Assembly (NCBI GenBank): GCA_900095095.1
Contig: FMBT01000396.1
Span: forward strand, 1-64,000
Source: Fragilariopsis cylindrus CCMP1102
Lineage: Eukaryota > Bacillariophyta > Bacillariophyceae > Bacillariales > Bacillariaceae
Reading direction: 5' to 3'
DNA: 64,000 nucleotides
Numbering within the stretch: position 1 is the stretch's first letter; the number at the start of each line of letters is the position of its first letter. A program made the translations under genes and the position numbers. Shown piece by piece: positions 33,391-44,304 of this stretch. Under the pieces are notes generated by a model. That model was not told where the DNA came from. It did not search any database and saw nothing but the letters and a program-made list of their open reading frames with translations.

Positions 33391-34706
33391 ATGGACACTA
33401 GGAGGAGGATCAGGTACAGCGACGATGTTGATGATTTATTGTTCAGGCAGCGATCTTCGTCGTCATTACGTCATAATAATAAAAACATCATAATCATTTC
33501 TTCAATTCACCCTCCAAACGTATCATAATACAACCCTTTATCGGTTCGATATTTAATGATGAAATCGTCATTATAATTCGAGGAGAGAACAACAACAGCA
33601 GCAGCATCATCAACGATAATAACATCGTCATCAAAAGGTTCTTCCTCTTCTTCTTCCGTTCATAATAATGCAAATACTGCGAGAAATACCACAGCCGATA
33701 CTACAACTGTCGTCAGTAATAGCAGTACCAATACAAACAGCGTCGTCGTCGTCGTGTTTTGATAATATCTGCTGCACCAAGAACAAAAAAACATCTTATC
33801 GCATTATGGAGTTCATTAGAGTGTTTTACATTAGATGTTGATCATGTTGTTGTATCGGCACCAACATGGAGTAAACCAATATTAGAACGATTCCTTTCTA
33901 AGGTTATGACATCAATACCAAGATTCAGTTCTGGTGAAGTATCATTAGATGGATTAGTTTCTAAAAATGATCGATACGATGTTGGATTATGGTGTGATGC
34001 ATTATCGTATATGGACGGCGAATTAATATCATCATCATCATCATCGCTGAACAATGACGATGACGATGAAATTGAAGGATTATCTTCGTACGATGAAATT
34101 GGATTACTAAATGATTCTGTTTTTGCCTTGAGAGAATATACGTCAATTCTTGATTCAATACATGAACGAATGTTAGTATGACATCACTTAGTTATTCATT
34201 GATACATCCTAATGGGTACGGACCAGAACATTATTGGTTAGAAAGTGTTTGGCGTGGTTTTTCAAAAGAGGGGATAAAAACTTTTATAGATTATAGTTGC
34301 AGACCAAAAGCGACTGATCCATTATACTGTCCAACACAAATGTGGGGTAGAAAAGGTTGTATCGTTGAAAATTTTGAAAGACAAATGTCACGACAATTTC
34401 CAAAAGAAAAAACATATGGTATATTCCATCGGATGTACCAAAAAATATGTTATCATGGACGAATACCTTTCATTCATGGGTACGTCATCCACCCTATTGG
34501 AATAAACTTGTTAAGGAACAAAATTTTCCTGTTTCCAAGGTTAATTGGAAAGGTATGATTGATTCTATTAATGATTCAAGATTAAAAACTTGTACAAAGT
34601 TTTTAGTAGGAAACACAATAACAATGGTAGTGGTGGTGATGATGAAGAGCGATTATCTTCTTGGCTTAATGGATTTGATTTTTCACTAGCAAAAGATGCC
34701 ATATAA
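33391..34706 (+). CDS. Putative glycosyltransferase (RgpF-like pattern), frame-broken
   Basis: A possible start at 33391 (MDTRRRIRYSDDVDDLLF) begins a basic tail with a hydrophobic stretch, as in type II Golgi enzymes; a Ser/Thr/Asn-rich stalk follows and may include frame changes. The core reads RRRRVLIISAAPRTKKHLIALWSS from about 33745, then DHVVVSAPTWSKPILERFL, NDRYDVGLWCDALSYMDGE and YDEIGLLNDSVFALREY. After one base slip near 34170 it continues MTSLSYSLIHPNGYGPEHYW, LESVWRGFSKEGIKTFIDYS and GCIVENFERQM. After a second slip near 34430 it gives DVPKNMLSWTNTFHSWVRH and VSKVNWKGMIDSINDS. The order, a nucleotide-binding start, LLNDSV, then a contrast phrase with a short comparison loop, resembles rhamnan-synthesis F-type glycosyltransferases, but this is a weak match. 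Proteins with the GPEHYW/VRHPPYW signatures look diatom-typical to me. Confidence 0.5.
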
Positions 34707-35439
34707 TGCATAATAAATAATAGAAATTGGATGCCAAGGTGTTTGAATTCTATTACAAGTGACGATAAAATCACACACGTATACATACATTGGTAAGCCC
34801 ACTCAAAAATTCTGAATTTTAAGGTCGATGGATCCCAATGCAGAGTTAAACGAGTATATATTACCTGCACCAAGACTGTGAAGTTTTTCATCAGCCAATC
34901 GCCATGAAGTGGTGATCAGTATATTGAATTATAATTTCAACCTCATCAAGGTATCTCAAATCTTAAAAAAGAATATCATGTTCTGTTGTGAACTCTTCAC
35001 AATAACATGATATTGTGTCTAAAAAATATTTTCATTGTAATTGTTCTGTCTGTTTAATGTAAAATTTATAAGTTTAAAAGCGTTACAGTGTATGTTATGC
35101 TACGTATGACTATAATTTTCTTCTCATAAAAATGAGATGAAAATGTAAACTATGAGCACTGTTTTGTGCCTTCTAGATTATTTTTGCAATATACATTTTG
35201 TGAGATTTGAGATTTTGCACCGTAAATTCATTAAACAATAATTAATTGGCACGTGCACATCCTCCGCGCGGAGAAGGCGCAAGCGCAATGCTAACTAAGC
35301 AATCATTTTGAATTTTTAACGTTACGTACCTCAAAAGCCATCGCTATTCTTAGATTCTTCATTCTTATTTCTTATTACTACATCAGTTCATCGTGCGAAG
35401 CTGGGACTTATCTGAAAGCTAAACATATCAACTTTTGGG
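34707..35439. other. Intergenic region
   Basis: About 730 bp between two plus-strand genes. A short inverted repeat of GATATTCTTTT/AACATGATATTG character around 34970-35015 (ATCATGTT ... AACATGAT) might form a hairpin at the 3' end of the upstream gene. No ORF is supported. Confidence 0.4.
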
Positions 35440-36237
35440 ATGGTTCTATTTAGCGCTATACAACGACAACAACAAGGACAAAAGATCGTTAGGGTAGCAT
35501 CTCGACTTTTTCTTGCTGCTACTAATAACGCTCCTTATTACTATTATGATTCTGCGACGACGATGACCACGACGACGGCATCGTATCATTCCGCCACCAA
35601 TAATTATAAAAACAACTCGCTTTCCTGGTCTGATCTAATTGCTTCTCGCAAAAGTGGTGGTGGTGGTGATGGTGCCAACGACGAAGATGGCAGTCATAAC
35701 AATAATAATATTAATAATAATAATAGTAATAATCAGTATGAAAGACCATCATGGAGTAAAGAATGGAAGGAACTAGGACTTGGTGCAGAACTGGTGGACA
35801 CAACAACAGGAACAGGAGGAGAAGGAGCACTCAATGATAACAACAGCAAAAATAGTAATAATAATAGTAAGACGTTTCCCGAAAATCTGTACTTTGTCCA
35901 AACAGGAGTTGGTGTTGATCAACACGGTGAACGTAATAAATACGGATTCGCTACTAAGGCAGCAATTCGAGCTGTTCGGAATGCAATTGAATTTAATTCT
36001 ATTCCTGGTGTTATTCAACATATACCTGGTGGAAGAAAGGAAATGCTTATTCATGTCAAACTTGGTGTACCAATTCCATCATCAACAGACCATAATAATA
36101 ATATCAATACATGTAGTATTGATGATCAACTTTTAAATGCAATTGATCCTTTGGAAGTTGCAAAAGTTTTCCCGTATGGAAAATTATTACCAATTGAGAT
36201 TGTTTTGGGTGGTTTAATTTTCAGTCTGGAAGAATAG
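35440..36237 (+). CDS. Lin0512-family conserved protein
   Basis: The start MVLFSAIQRQQQGQKIVRVASRLF is Arg/Gln-rich without acids, consistent with a mitochondrial presequence. An Asn/Gly-rich linker follows. The conserved domain begins NLYFVQTGVGVDQHGERNKYG and continues FATKAAIRAVRNAIEFNSIP, HIPGGRKEMLIHVKLGVPIP and VAKVFPYGKLLPIEIVLGGL. These match the Lin0512 family, found in bacteria, fungi and algae, with no assigned reaction. The frame appears to slip by one base at about 36222: the next frame carries QSGRIVEELGDDDDVAICC VACVSIGY up to about 36290, which is the expected end of the domain, and stays open to a stop at 36477. The stop at 36235-36237 is therefore probably premature. Confidence 0.8.
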   Translation: MVLFSAIQRQQQGQKIVRVASRLFLAATNNAPYYYYDSATTMTTTTASYHSATNNYKNNSLSWSDLIASRKSGGGGDGANDEDGSHNNNNINNNNSNNQYERPSWSKEWKELGLGAELVDTTTGTGGEGALNDNNSKNSNNNSKTFPENLYFVQTGVGVDQHGERNKYGFATKAAIRAVRNAIEFNSIPGVIQHIPGGRKEMLIHVKLGVPIPSSTDHNNNINTCSIDDQLLNAIDPLEVAKVFPYGKLLPIEIVLGGLIFSLEE

Positions 36238-37190
36238 TAGAAGAACTTGGAGATGATGATGATGTTGCAATTTGTTGTGTTGCGTGTGTATCCATCGGGT
36301 ACAACAACAGCAACAAAATAATAATAATAATAACAACAATGGTAATAATGCTGGCAGCAAAGACAAAGACGACGACAACAACGCGTAGGTACAAATACAA
36401 ACGAAAAAAACAGTCCACAGAACATATTGCAGTAAAGATGGGTACTAAAAGAATGAAGAGATATTTAAATGTTGAATGATAACTGATCGACTACGGGGCC
36501 GTGAACGAATGAATATGACAAACACTCGTGATGATGGCTGAGTCAATTAAGAAAATCAATGAAATAAATGGTAGGTAGTAAGATCAACGAAGCGCCATAG
36601 TTTTAAAGACGCATCACAATATGGTCATAGTCAATCCTGACACGGTACGGTACGCCGATTGCTTCGGTCCGAATTCGTTTTGATGAGTCTGAAATGTCGG
36701 TGGGGATAGGGATTTAACTATTTTTCATGCCTAATGTTATGCAAGATATGATAAGTAATAATATCTTATTTTTATCTATTTGATAGTATAATGAAGTCGC
36801 CATCACTAAACAAATAATATCTCACAAATGATGAAAAATATTTTGCTTTCTCAAACAAAAAACAAAAATGAATTGACTGAAAAGACAAAGAACTATACGT
36901 ACGCACTTGTAGTAAATAACGATGTATTCAATCCAATAGCAGGCCATATAAAGTACCATGACAACTATGTATAGTCTACCAGTCAAAAAGTGTTTAGAAA
37001 GGATAAAACTCAATCTACATCGTGTCTATAATTCCCGAGTCAATTTAGTTTGCTATCATCCCTTATTAGCACTGATCTGCTCTGCTCTGAATACAGCTAG
37101 ACTGTAGACATCCCACTTCCCCGTTATGTCATCTCGAGAAAGGCAACATAATTGTTTTCTTTTGTCTTTCTCTGTCTCTCCCTTTTATCA
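36238..37190. other. Intergenic region
   Basis: Contains the probable out-of-frame end of the Lin0512 gene (to about 36479) and then AT-rich sequence to the end of the small minus-strand gene. Minus-strand ORFs at 36126-36425 are mirrors of Asn-rich repeats. Nothing else is supported. Confidence 0.45.
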
Positions 37191-37194
37191 TCAA

Positions 37195-37227
<33 letters not shown>

Positions 37228-37616
37228 AAACGGATGATTTGACCGTCTTTTCGTTGGATTTCATTCTTGGCAGTACGAAACAGGGTACCGATATTCCGTT
37301 TCAATATCAGATTTTCTTCCTCAAGTGTCCTTATTCGTTCCTTCACATTTGTTCTCTTCCCTAGTAGATTCCCCATCGTCTAGTTGCAAATAATGACGCC
37401 GATGTTGATTAGTCGTACTCGTATCGTCATCTTCTTCTTCTTTTCGGCTACATTTTTCACATCGACATCCAAGTCACCGTAAAGATCATCATCCCCATTC
37501 GTTTCGATAGTTGTTGTGTTGTCTTGTTTGTCTGACATTGTTGCTTCAGGTTTATGAATAGACTTCTTAACGCCAGTATGAAATGAGACAACTGTTTTAT
37601 GTTGCATTTTTTCCAT
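37191..37616 (-). CDS. Small coiled-coil protein with FLASH-like N-terminal motif
   Basis: The start is ATG 37616 (MEKMQHKTVVSF). The frame meets one in-frame TAG at 37380-37382, which a 39-nt GT-AG intron (GTACGAC to AACTAG, about 37418-37380) would remove, leaving about 128 aa. An acidic motif NGDDDLYGDLDVDV is followed by a basic stretch and a coiled coil, RIRTLEEENLILKRNIGTLF and RTAKNEIQRKDGQIIRLQ, ending in a Gln run. The pattern L-K-x-N-I-x-x-L-x-x-T-A-x-x-E-I-x-R-K-D-x-x-I together with an upstream D-x-Y-x-x-L-D motif closely recalls the N-terminus of animal FLASH (CASP8AP2), which binds Lsm11 in the U7 snRNP for histone mRNA 3'-end processing. That homology is from memory and untested; coiled coils can converge. 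A 39-nt intron is unusually short here, so an in-frame stop is an alternative. Confidence 0.45.
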
Positions 37617-37921
37617 TTGTCATAAATAAATTATACGTGACTGATCCAGTCCGTACAATTTTCGTACAGTACTTATTTGAAGTACTAAGTTACTGTATAT
37701 AATGTCGATGTACCGTATTACAAGTGGTCCTACAGTACAGTAGTTAGTATGTAGCTATGCATACAGCCACATTAATCACTAACTAGGAGAATAATAAGAA
37801 GACCCAACGTGCGCAGTTTATTGTCTACACTGTAGCACGCAAAGTATGCCAGTGGAACTATTTCAGATGGACGACACCGCTTGGGTGGTTAATAGGGATT
37901 TCAAAAACTTTTGTATATTTA
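37617..37921. other. Short intergenic region
   Basis: About 300 bp rich in TACTGTA/TACAGTA words (37664, 37691, 37730). It is the upstream side of the small minus-strand gene and the downstream side of the glycosyltransferase gene. Confidence 0.5.
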
Positions 37922-40677
37922 TTACAATTGTATGCTATCACAAATTTGAAGATTTTCAGGAACCTGCAGTGGATCTTCTTTGCTTTGACAGTATCTATGA
38001 ATACATACACTCGACGTCTTATTTATTGCTAGGTTCACAGCACGTTCGATCGGGAACAATGACTGAGGTACTCTTTGTACCGTTACGTTATTTCGTTCCA
38101 TGATCCAATAAAACAACATTCCGCTATTACATCCAGTGTCATTAGCAGCCATACCCTTAACACTATCATGGCATGCATTAAAATCGGTTTTTATTATCTC
38201 ATCGAAATAACGTCCGACAACGGCTGCCTTCTCTCGTCTGATAATAATTCCATAATCGTTGTATTCATTTGCTATTATTGGTGGGTCTCTCAAATCACAA
38301 GATAAAACATATGCATCCGCGGATGGGTTTGTCGCAATCACTTTTTCCAGATTAAAGTCATTCATCCACATAACATCTTCTCGTAATACCATGATATAAT
38401 CGTAACTTACACCAATAAAGTGTTCTGATGCGATTAAGTGTTTCTCCCATAACTTTTGTAGTCCAAGGTAAGTTTGAATAAATTACGGTTAGCAACCGCT
38501 GTCCGTCTTCGAAATTCTGGTCGTAGATCCAAGGTTGGGAATCGATAATAGGAATCTTCTTTTGGTCGTGCCCTCTTGGCGTCTAATTGTTTCTTTCGGA
38601 GCACACGTGGATCTAGTTTCATTGGTTGTGGTTGGATGTGTATCCCCCAACATTCGCACCTGCTAACCTTACACTATTACGAATTTTATCAAATAGGTAT
38701 GCTGTTACTTTACCAGAATCCTTTTCTCCGGCTATTACAGAAAAATTTGGATCGTATGTCTCATGTTTCATGTATGCCTCACTACTCCGGTATGCAAGTC
38801 CTTGCTTGACACTAAGCATAAGATAATAATCAACTTCCGTGTTCTGTTCCTTCACTAGTGGCTTGATAAAATGTTCCGATAGGCCATCAAAGACGTATTG
38901 TTTCGCAGATCCAGCTACCAGTAGTGCTACGGTTGGTTTTTCTTCTGTCAGATCAGTCCGACAATTTCCCAACCGTGAAAAGTACCAATGACAAGATGAT
39001 CTTGTTACACGAAGCATAACTTCATCTTCTACAACACTTTTCACGTCGTTGTTAGCTGTTATTTTATTTTTATCGTTATCGGTTACGATAAATCTAAATC
39101 ATGGATACGTTGATCCCATGATTCATCAATTTTTCTAAGATTTTCACCTTTCCGTTGACTATACATACCGGAAACACCCATTGTGTACATAGCAAAGGGG
39201 ATACTAACTTGATCACGATCTGAGTGACATTGAATTTGATCCATAATCGTACATCGGAACGCACTACTAAAATCACGACAGGATTGTGTCTTGTGATTCC
39301 AAACAATAAAAGCAGAATCAATCAATCCTTGATTCATTGTTTCTATATTACCCTCTTGTTGATACACGTGTGTAGATATGCATCACATTGACGGATGAGA
39401 TTTTCTGAACTATCTGTAACATTCGGACGATCAATTAATGCAGCAATTATTGTTTGACAATGATGTTCATATTGTGCACGATACCGGCCATTTTTTTGGA
39501 TGCCTCGTCGGATGTTAGCTAATCCAACCGTAATCTTGTGTACCGGTAGACCCATTGCTGCTACACAAGCATCATCGTCAATCATATCTTCATAATTGAC
39601 TGGTTGTTTGCTAACAAAATCATCTCGAAAGAATTTTGCATCTTGCCATATAACAGTTTCAGTATCTTGAAACATATATTGACCCATATACTTAAGTAAT
39701 TTCACATTCCGGCGTGGATTATGATATGGTAATACCTCTCTTGGGATTGGTATTAATGTATTATGTCCAATAATAACTGGATCAATAAAACTTCTTTCTT
39801 TTTCATCGCCGTTATATTTTTTGATAATAGCAGCATTATTTTGTATATCATCTTCAGTAGTTAAAATGAAAAAACATTGTCCATGCCGTCTTAGTAAATC
39901 AGTTGCATTCACTAAAGTTTGTACATGTGGTGCATCTAAATCTTTCACGAAATTTCCACCAAATGCAACACCGAACACAGCAAGCTTTTTACATTTTTTT
40001 GTTAATGGTTCGAATTTTGTTTTCCATAATTGACTATGAAAAAATGATGTGAACGGACTTGAATCACTTTCCATCCCACATGTCAAATCAGATGTTTTAG
40101 AATGTATATTACCTTCTAATGGCCATGGTACATGACTTTCAGGTGATGTACATTCTCGGTAATCGTATGTCATGTTAGAAAAAAAGAAACCTTCTTTGGC
40201 ACCAACATTGTATGGATTATTGGAATCGTTGTCTGAATCTGTCCCACCTGCCGCTCCTATTGCATCATCGCTTAATTCATCCACACCAGTAGAAAAATCT
40301 GCATTACCTATTAGATCGGATGCAGTTGTGAATGCAACTGGATTGTTGTCGTTGGAATTGTAGTTACCATTCAGTAAAATATTTTGCATCGGATTTATCG
40401 CATCCATTACATCATTTAGTTTCATAAATATAGAATGATTACTGTACATGATAATACTTTGTGATATTATAACTATACAAATTGTACCCAGAAATATAAC
40501 ATATACAGGAAGTTTTATTCTAAGTAATTTATACATCGGTTTCAGCATGAACTGTGCAATAAACTTATAAAAACATTTCGTTATAGATCCAACCGTATGT
40601 CGTAGTTTTGTTCTTATTATTGTACCGACGTCGTCGGGTGTTTTCTTTGTCTTATTCCACGATCTATCGATATTCAT
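37922..40677 (-). CDS. DUF616-type (TOD1/MUCI70-like) glycosyltransferase with second C-terminal domain, frame-broken
   Basis: The start is ATG 40677. A basic cytosolic tail is followed by a membrane anchor (LPVYVIFLGTICIVIISQSI), so the protein is a type II Golgi enzyme. Domain 1 shows DUF616 marks: AVFGVAFGGNFVKDLD, PYHNPRRNVKLLKYMGQYMF, TVIWQDAKFF and, after one slip near 39360, GLIDSAFIVWNHKTQSC with SDRDQVSIPFAMYTMGV. DUF616 proteins of plants are putative hexosyltransferases of cell-wall or pollen polysaccharides. Domain 2, downstream of about 39000, has PTVALLVAGSAKQYVFDGLS, EVDYYLMLSVKQGLAYRSSE, YDYIMVLREDVMWMNDFNLE and DTGCNSGMLFYWIMER, which resembles another glycosyltransferase-like fold seen in algae. 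One-base slips near 39365, 39090, 38640 and 38465 keep both domains continuous, one of them in a run of five G, so I read a single gene. Two adjacent genes remain possible. Confidence 0.6.
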
Positions 40678-41528
40678 CTTTTCGGTTAAGTTATTTAATA
40701 TTATTTACTTTATTTTACTTTATTTGATCGATGATGAGAGGATGCTTATAATGATGAACGACTGTACCAGGTACTGCTGCTCGTGATTAATAAATAAATA
40801 ATAATAATAATAATAATTGCAACAAAGGTGACGTAATTGTCCTCTACGACCGTATGTTCAGAAGATGACCTATTATTTATTTGTATCGAGTATAGTTTTT
40901 TTCACGCGTTTTGTCGAAGTTTCACATAAAAAATAACGCCTTTTTTTTATTCTCAAGTTATTGCTTGCCTCATTTTTCTTCGCTTCGTCTTGTTTTCAAA
41001 GACAAGCAAAGCAACAAAAATCAATAGTAAAAGCATTCGAATTCATGGCGGTATGTTTACTTGATAAGCCCCATCACGCGACCGTCCGATATAATATATG
41101 CGGTGTCCCCTTTTAACGAAGCGTGACCCTCCCCCAACTCAATTAATTCAAACCAATCAAACAAAATCAATCAATCATTGTTCGGCACCTAAAAATTAGA
41201 TGCATCAACAGCATCCCTCCTCCTACTTCTTAGCTGACCCTTAATCGAATATGGTTTCATTGGCGATGAAGTTTGTATCATAAATCATAACAGAATCGAA
41301 TCGATTCAGGTCCAGTCTAAAGTTATACCGTAGCTGTTCTCAGTTCTTCTGTTTTGTTGGGAGGTATTCATTAGAGGCAATAAGTACACGACAACGATAT
41401 TGAGTCATAGCTGTCTTCATTTTTGTTGGAAGGCATTCAATAAAGGCAATACGTACACGACAATAATTTTTTACCTTGGTTGACTCGTGTGTTGACTTGA
41501 CTTGATTTGACTTGACTACAGTATCATC
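40678..41528. promoter_or_regulatory. Divergent promoter, DUF616 gene (-) / AGC kinase (+)
   Basis: About 850 bp. It holds an imperfect 70-bp-spaced duplication (41350-41468, listed separately) and, from 41490, a TTGACTTGA-type pentamer run ending CTACAG nine bases before the kinase ATG. That ending looks like a splice acceptor, so a 5' UTR intron is possible. Confidence 0.5.
41350..41468. repeat. Imperfect tandem duplication upstream of the AGC kinase
   Basis: Two copies of about 48 bp (41351-41398 and 41420-41468) share GTTTTGTTGG..AGG.ATTCA.TA.AGGCAATA.GTACACGACAA with several differences. The repeat period is about 69 bp. The copies sit 60-180 bp before the kinase start and could be duplicated regulatory sequence. 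Confidence 0.65.
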
Positions 41529-44304
41529 ATGACGGAATTAGTAGTTCCCTTGACAGCGGCATTAGATGCTGTCGATATTGTCGACGCGTCCGACATTGTT
41601 GATGCCACTATAGTAGCAACGCCTGCCAAAAAAATCTTTGAAGAATTTCAATATCAAGCCATGACGCTACAGGGGGAAACTGTGGAGGAAGCACGAACAG
41701 CTGCTGAACAAGAGTTTTCTTCTGCTGTCATCGATGATTCGAATGCTGCTACTGCTGTCGAAAATATTGCTGCTACTACTAAAATGTCAACAGAAAATGA
41801 TACAGAAATAGCTACTATTGCAAACACGAGTACGAGCACAACAACTACAAACGACAACAACAACGACAAATCATCACGATTTGTTACGCCGAAAGACTTT
41901 GAACTATTGAAAGTTATTGGGATGGGAGGTGCGTTAACCATGGTACTGCTCGCATTGCATCGTATTGACAATAACTCTACTTTGTTTTTCCTATCCTACT
42001 TGTATCAACACCCTTTCAGCGCAACGGGATCGTCTTCGTTGTGGTTTGTATGTACAATTAATTGTATATTGTAACTCTTGTCGTACTCGTATTTATATCA
42101 ACTCACGCCGTTAAATGCTGTGTTTATGTTATCAATTAAACAACTATTGAAATAAATTTTATAGCTTTTGGTAAGGTACTTCAGGTTCGAAATAAACAAT
42201 CATCACAGATATTAGCAATGAAAATTATTTCCAAACGACAACTAAGAAAAAAATCAGGATATATAGAAAACGTCCAAGCTGAACGGAATATATTAAAAAG
42301 AGTCAATCATCCATTCGTAGTGAAGATGCATTGTTCCTTTCAATCACGAGAAAAATTATTTATATTGATGGATTTTTTAGCTGGTGGTGAATTATTCTTA
42401 CGACTTGGCCGAGAAGGAATATTCCTTGAAAAGGATGCTGCATTTTACTTAGCAGAATTGGTATCAGGTTTAGACCATTTACACACATTAGGAATATTAC
42501 ATAGAGATTTGAAACCCGAAAATATCTTGTTATGCAACGATGGACATATTTGTCTAACCGATTTCGGATTAGCAAAAGATTTTGGAACCGATTGGGGTGG
42601 TCAAGATGGTAACGACGACCAAGAAAGGGCACGAACAATTTGTGGTACACAAGAGTACATGGCGCCTGAAATGGTCGCAAACAAAGGGTATGGAAAAGCG
42701 GCCGACTATTGGAGTTTGGGTTGTATTGCATATGAAATGTTAAGTGGTGATCCACCATTCTCGGCAAAAAAAGGTGCGAAGGAATTGTTCCGTAATATCA
42801 TGAGCCAGAAAGTTAAAATGCCACCGGGATCGACTGCAGCAGCATGCAAGATCCTTAAAGGTTTGTTAAATCGTAATCCTGACGCACGATTGGGTGTTGC
42901 TAGATCTACAATGTTCGAGCTTGGAGGGATTGCGGCATTGAAACAGGCACCATTCTTTGCTAAAATTGATTGGGTCAAATTGGATCGTAGAGAATTAACA
43001 CCACCCTACGATTTAAACGTCGATCACGAACATGATTTGAGGCATTTTCACGATGAGTTTACGGCCATGCCGCTTCCTCGTTCTGTCAAAGATATGTCCA
43101 ATATGGATTTTACACCTCGAAAGATCACATCGGATACTTTTAAAGGGTTTTCTTTCATCCAGGAAGGTTTCCTATTGCCAGAGCGTGACGCTAACGAAGT
43201 AGAGAATTATTGGAATGCCGCACAAGAAGATGGCGATTCCGATTCCGATTTGGCATCCAGTAAGTGTGGTGCTGAAGAACAAGTATCACAGCCGCCACCA
43301 CAGTCCGATAAGAAGAAACGTCCTCCTCGCAAAAAGAAGAAGAAGAAGAATACGGATTTGTTGGAAACCGCATCGATGGCCACGACGAATACTGATATCG
43401 ATATCGATATTACACCACTGCCCAGCGATGCGGAAGGTGAATCAAAGACAGTCTTACCTCCGATCGCAACAAAAACGACTACCACAACAAGTCAACCTGT
43501 ATCTGTACTATCCACTTCCGATAAAAGGATCGGTGGTAACGGACCACATGAGACCAATGATGCACCAAAACAATCTGCTACGGCATGGTGCCAATCCAAC
43601 AATGGTAATCCGGTTACTGAAGCAATTACGAAGTCCCCCGCCACGACAGAAACACCTAAAAAATCTCTTCCTCCTAAGGCAGTACCGGAAACCTGGGAAT
43701 CCGTCAATACTTCAGGAAGACAGAACAACCGTAGTCGAGTAGCTAGCTATAATGATGCAGGCACAGCGAACAACTATTCCAATACACGTCAACAATATCA
43801 ATCCTATCAGTCGTCGCACCAAAAGAATCAACATTCGACAATGCCCTCACCTCTGCTGCCCGTTCTACACCAACAACAACACGCATATCACCATCGTCTG
43901 GATCTTGGGCTGCCCGTCTACAGAAGTCACAACCAGTTGCATCTACGATTTTGGAATCCCCTCGTAGTTTAGCTATGAAAACTACAATAACACCCAATAG
44001 CAGCTTTGCTTCTCTACCACCACCGACACCACCATCCCCTAGTACTGATTGGAGACATCATGCTTCCCCTCAAATCCAACGAGCTGTTCGGAGTTCTCGT
44101 TCTCTCCAAACCGACCCAGTTCAAACAAATGGGTTGCAGTCGGAAACTAAGGGTGTTTGGCCTTCATTGAAAGAATTTCCAACCGCTCCTGGTTTAGGTT
44201 CAAAACGACCCAATATAGGACAAGCGAATGGTTTGACAACCAACACAACTGCGGCCTCTACCCAACAGAAGAAGCCACTCCAGGGAGCATGGGGGCAAAG
44301 ATAA
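41529..44304 (+). CDS. S6K-like AGC family Ser/Thr protein kinase
   Basis: Exons 41529-41928 and 42165 onward; the 236-nt intron (GTGCGT to TATAG, phase 1) interrupts the glycine loop and restores KVIGMGAFGKVLQVRN. The kinase shows AMKIISK, HRDLKPENILL, DFGLAKDF and the T-loop ERARTICGTQEYMAPEM (Thr at about 291, the PDK1 site). Its AGC tail ends in a hydrophobic motif FKGFSF with Ser at about 463, like the TOR-target site of S6K/SGK kinases. S6 kinases relay TOR signals to translation and growth. The N-terminus is acidic/Ser-rich without a pleckstrin domain. The first frame stops at 43972 (735 aa), but near 43840 a one-base slip leads into PSSGSWAARLQKSQPVAST and a Pro/Ser-rich tail open to 44304; I take the longer end. 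The frame is otherwise clean for 1.8 kb. Confidence 0.88.

Noticed and set aside
42360-43742. Long ORFs opposite to and within the AGC kinase
   Set aside because: They are shadow frames of the kinase coding sequence.
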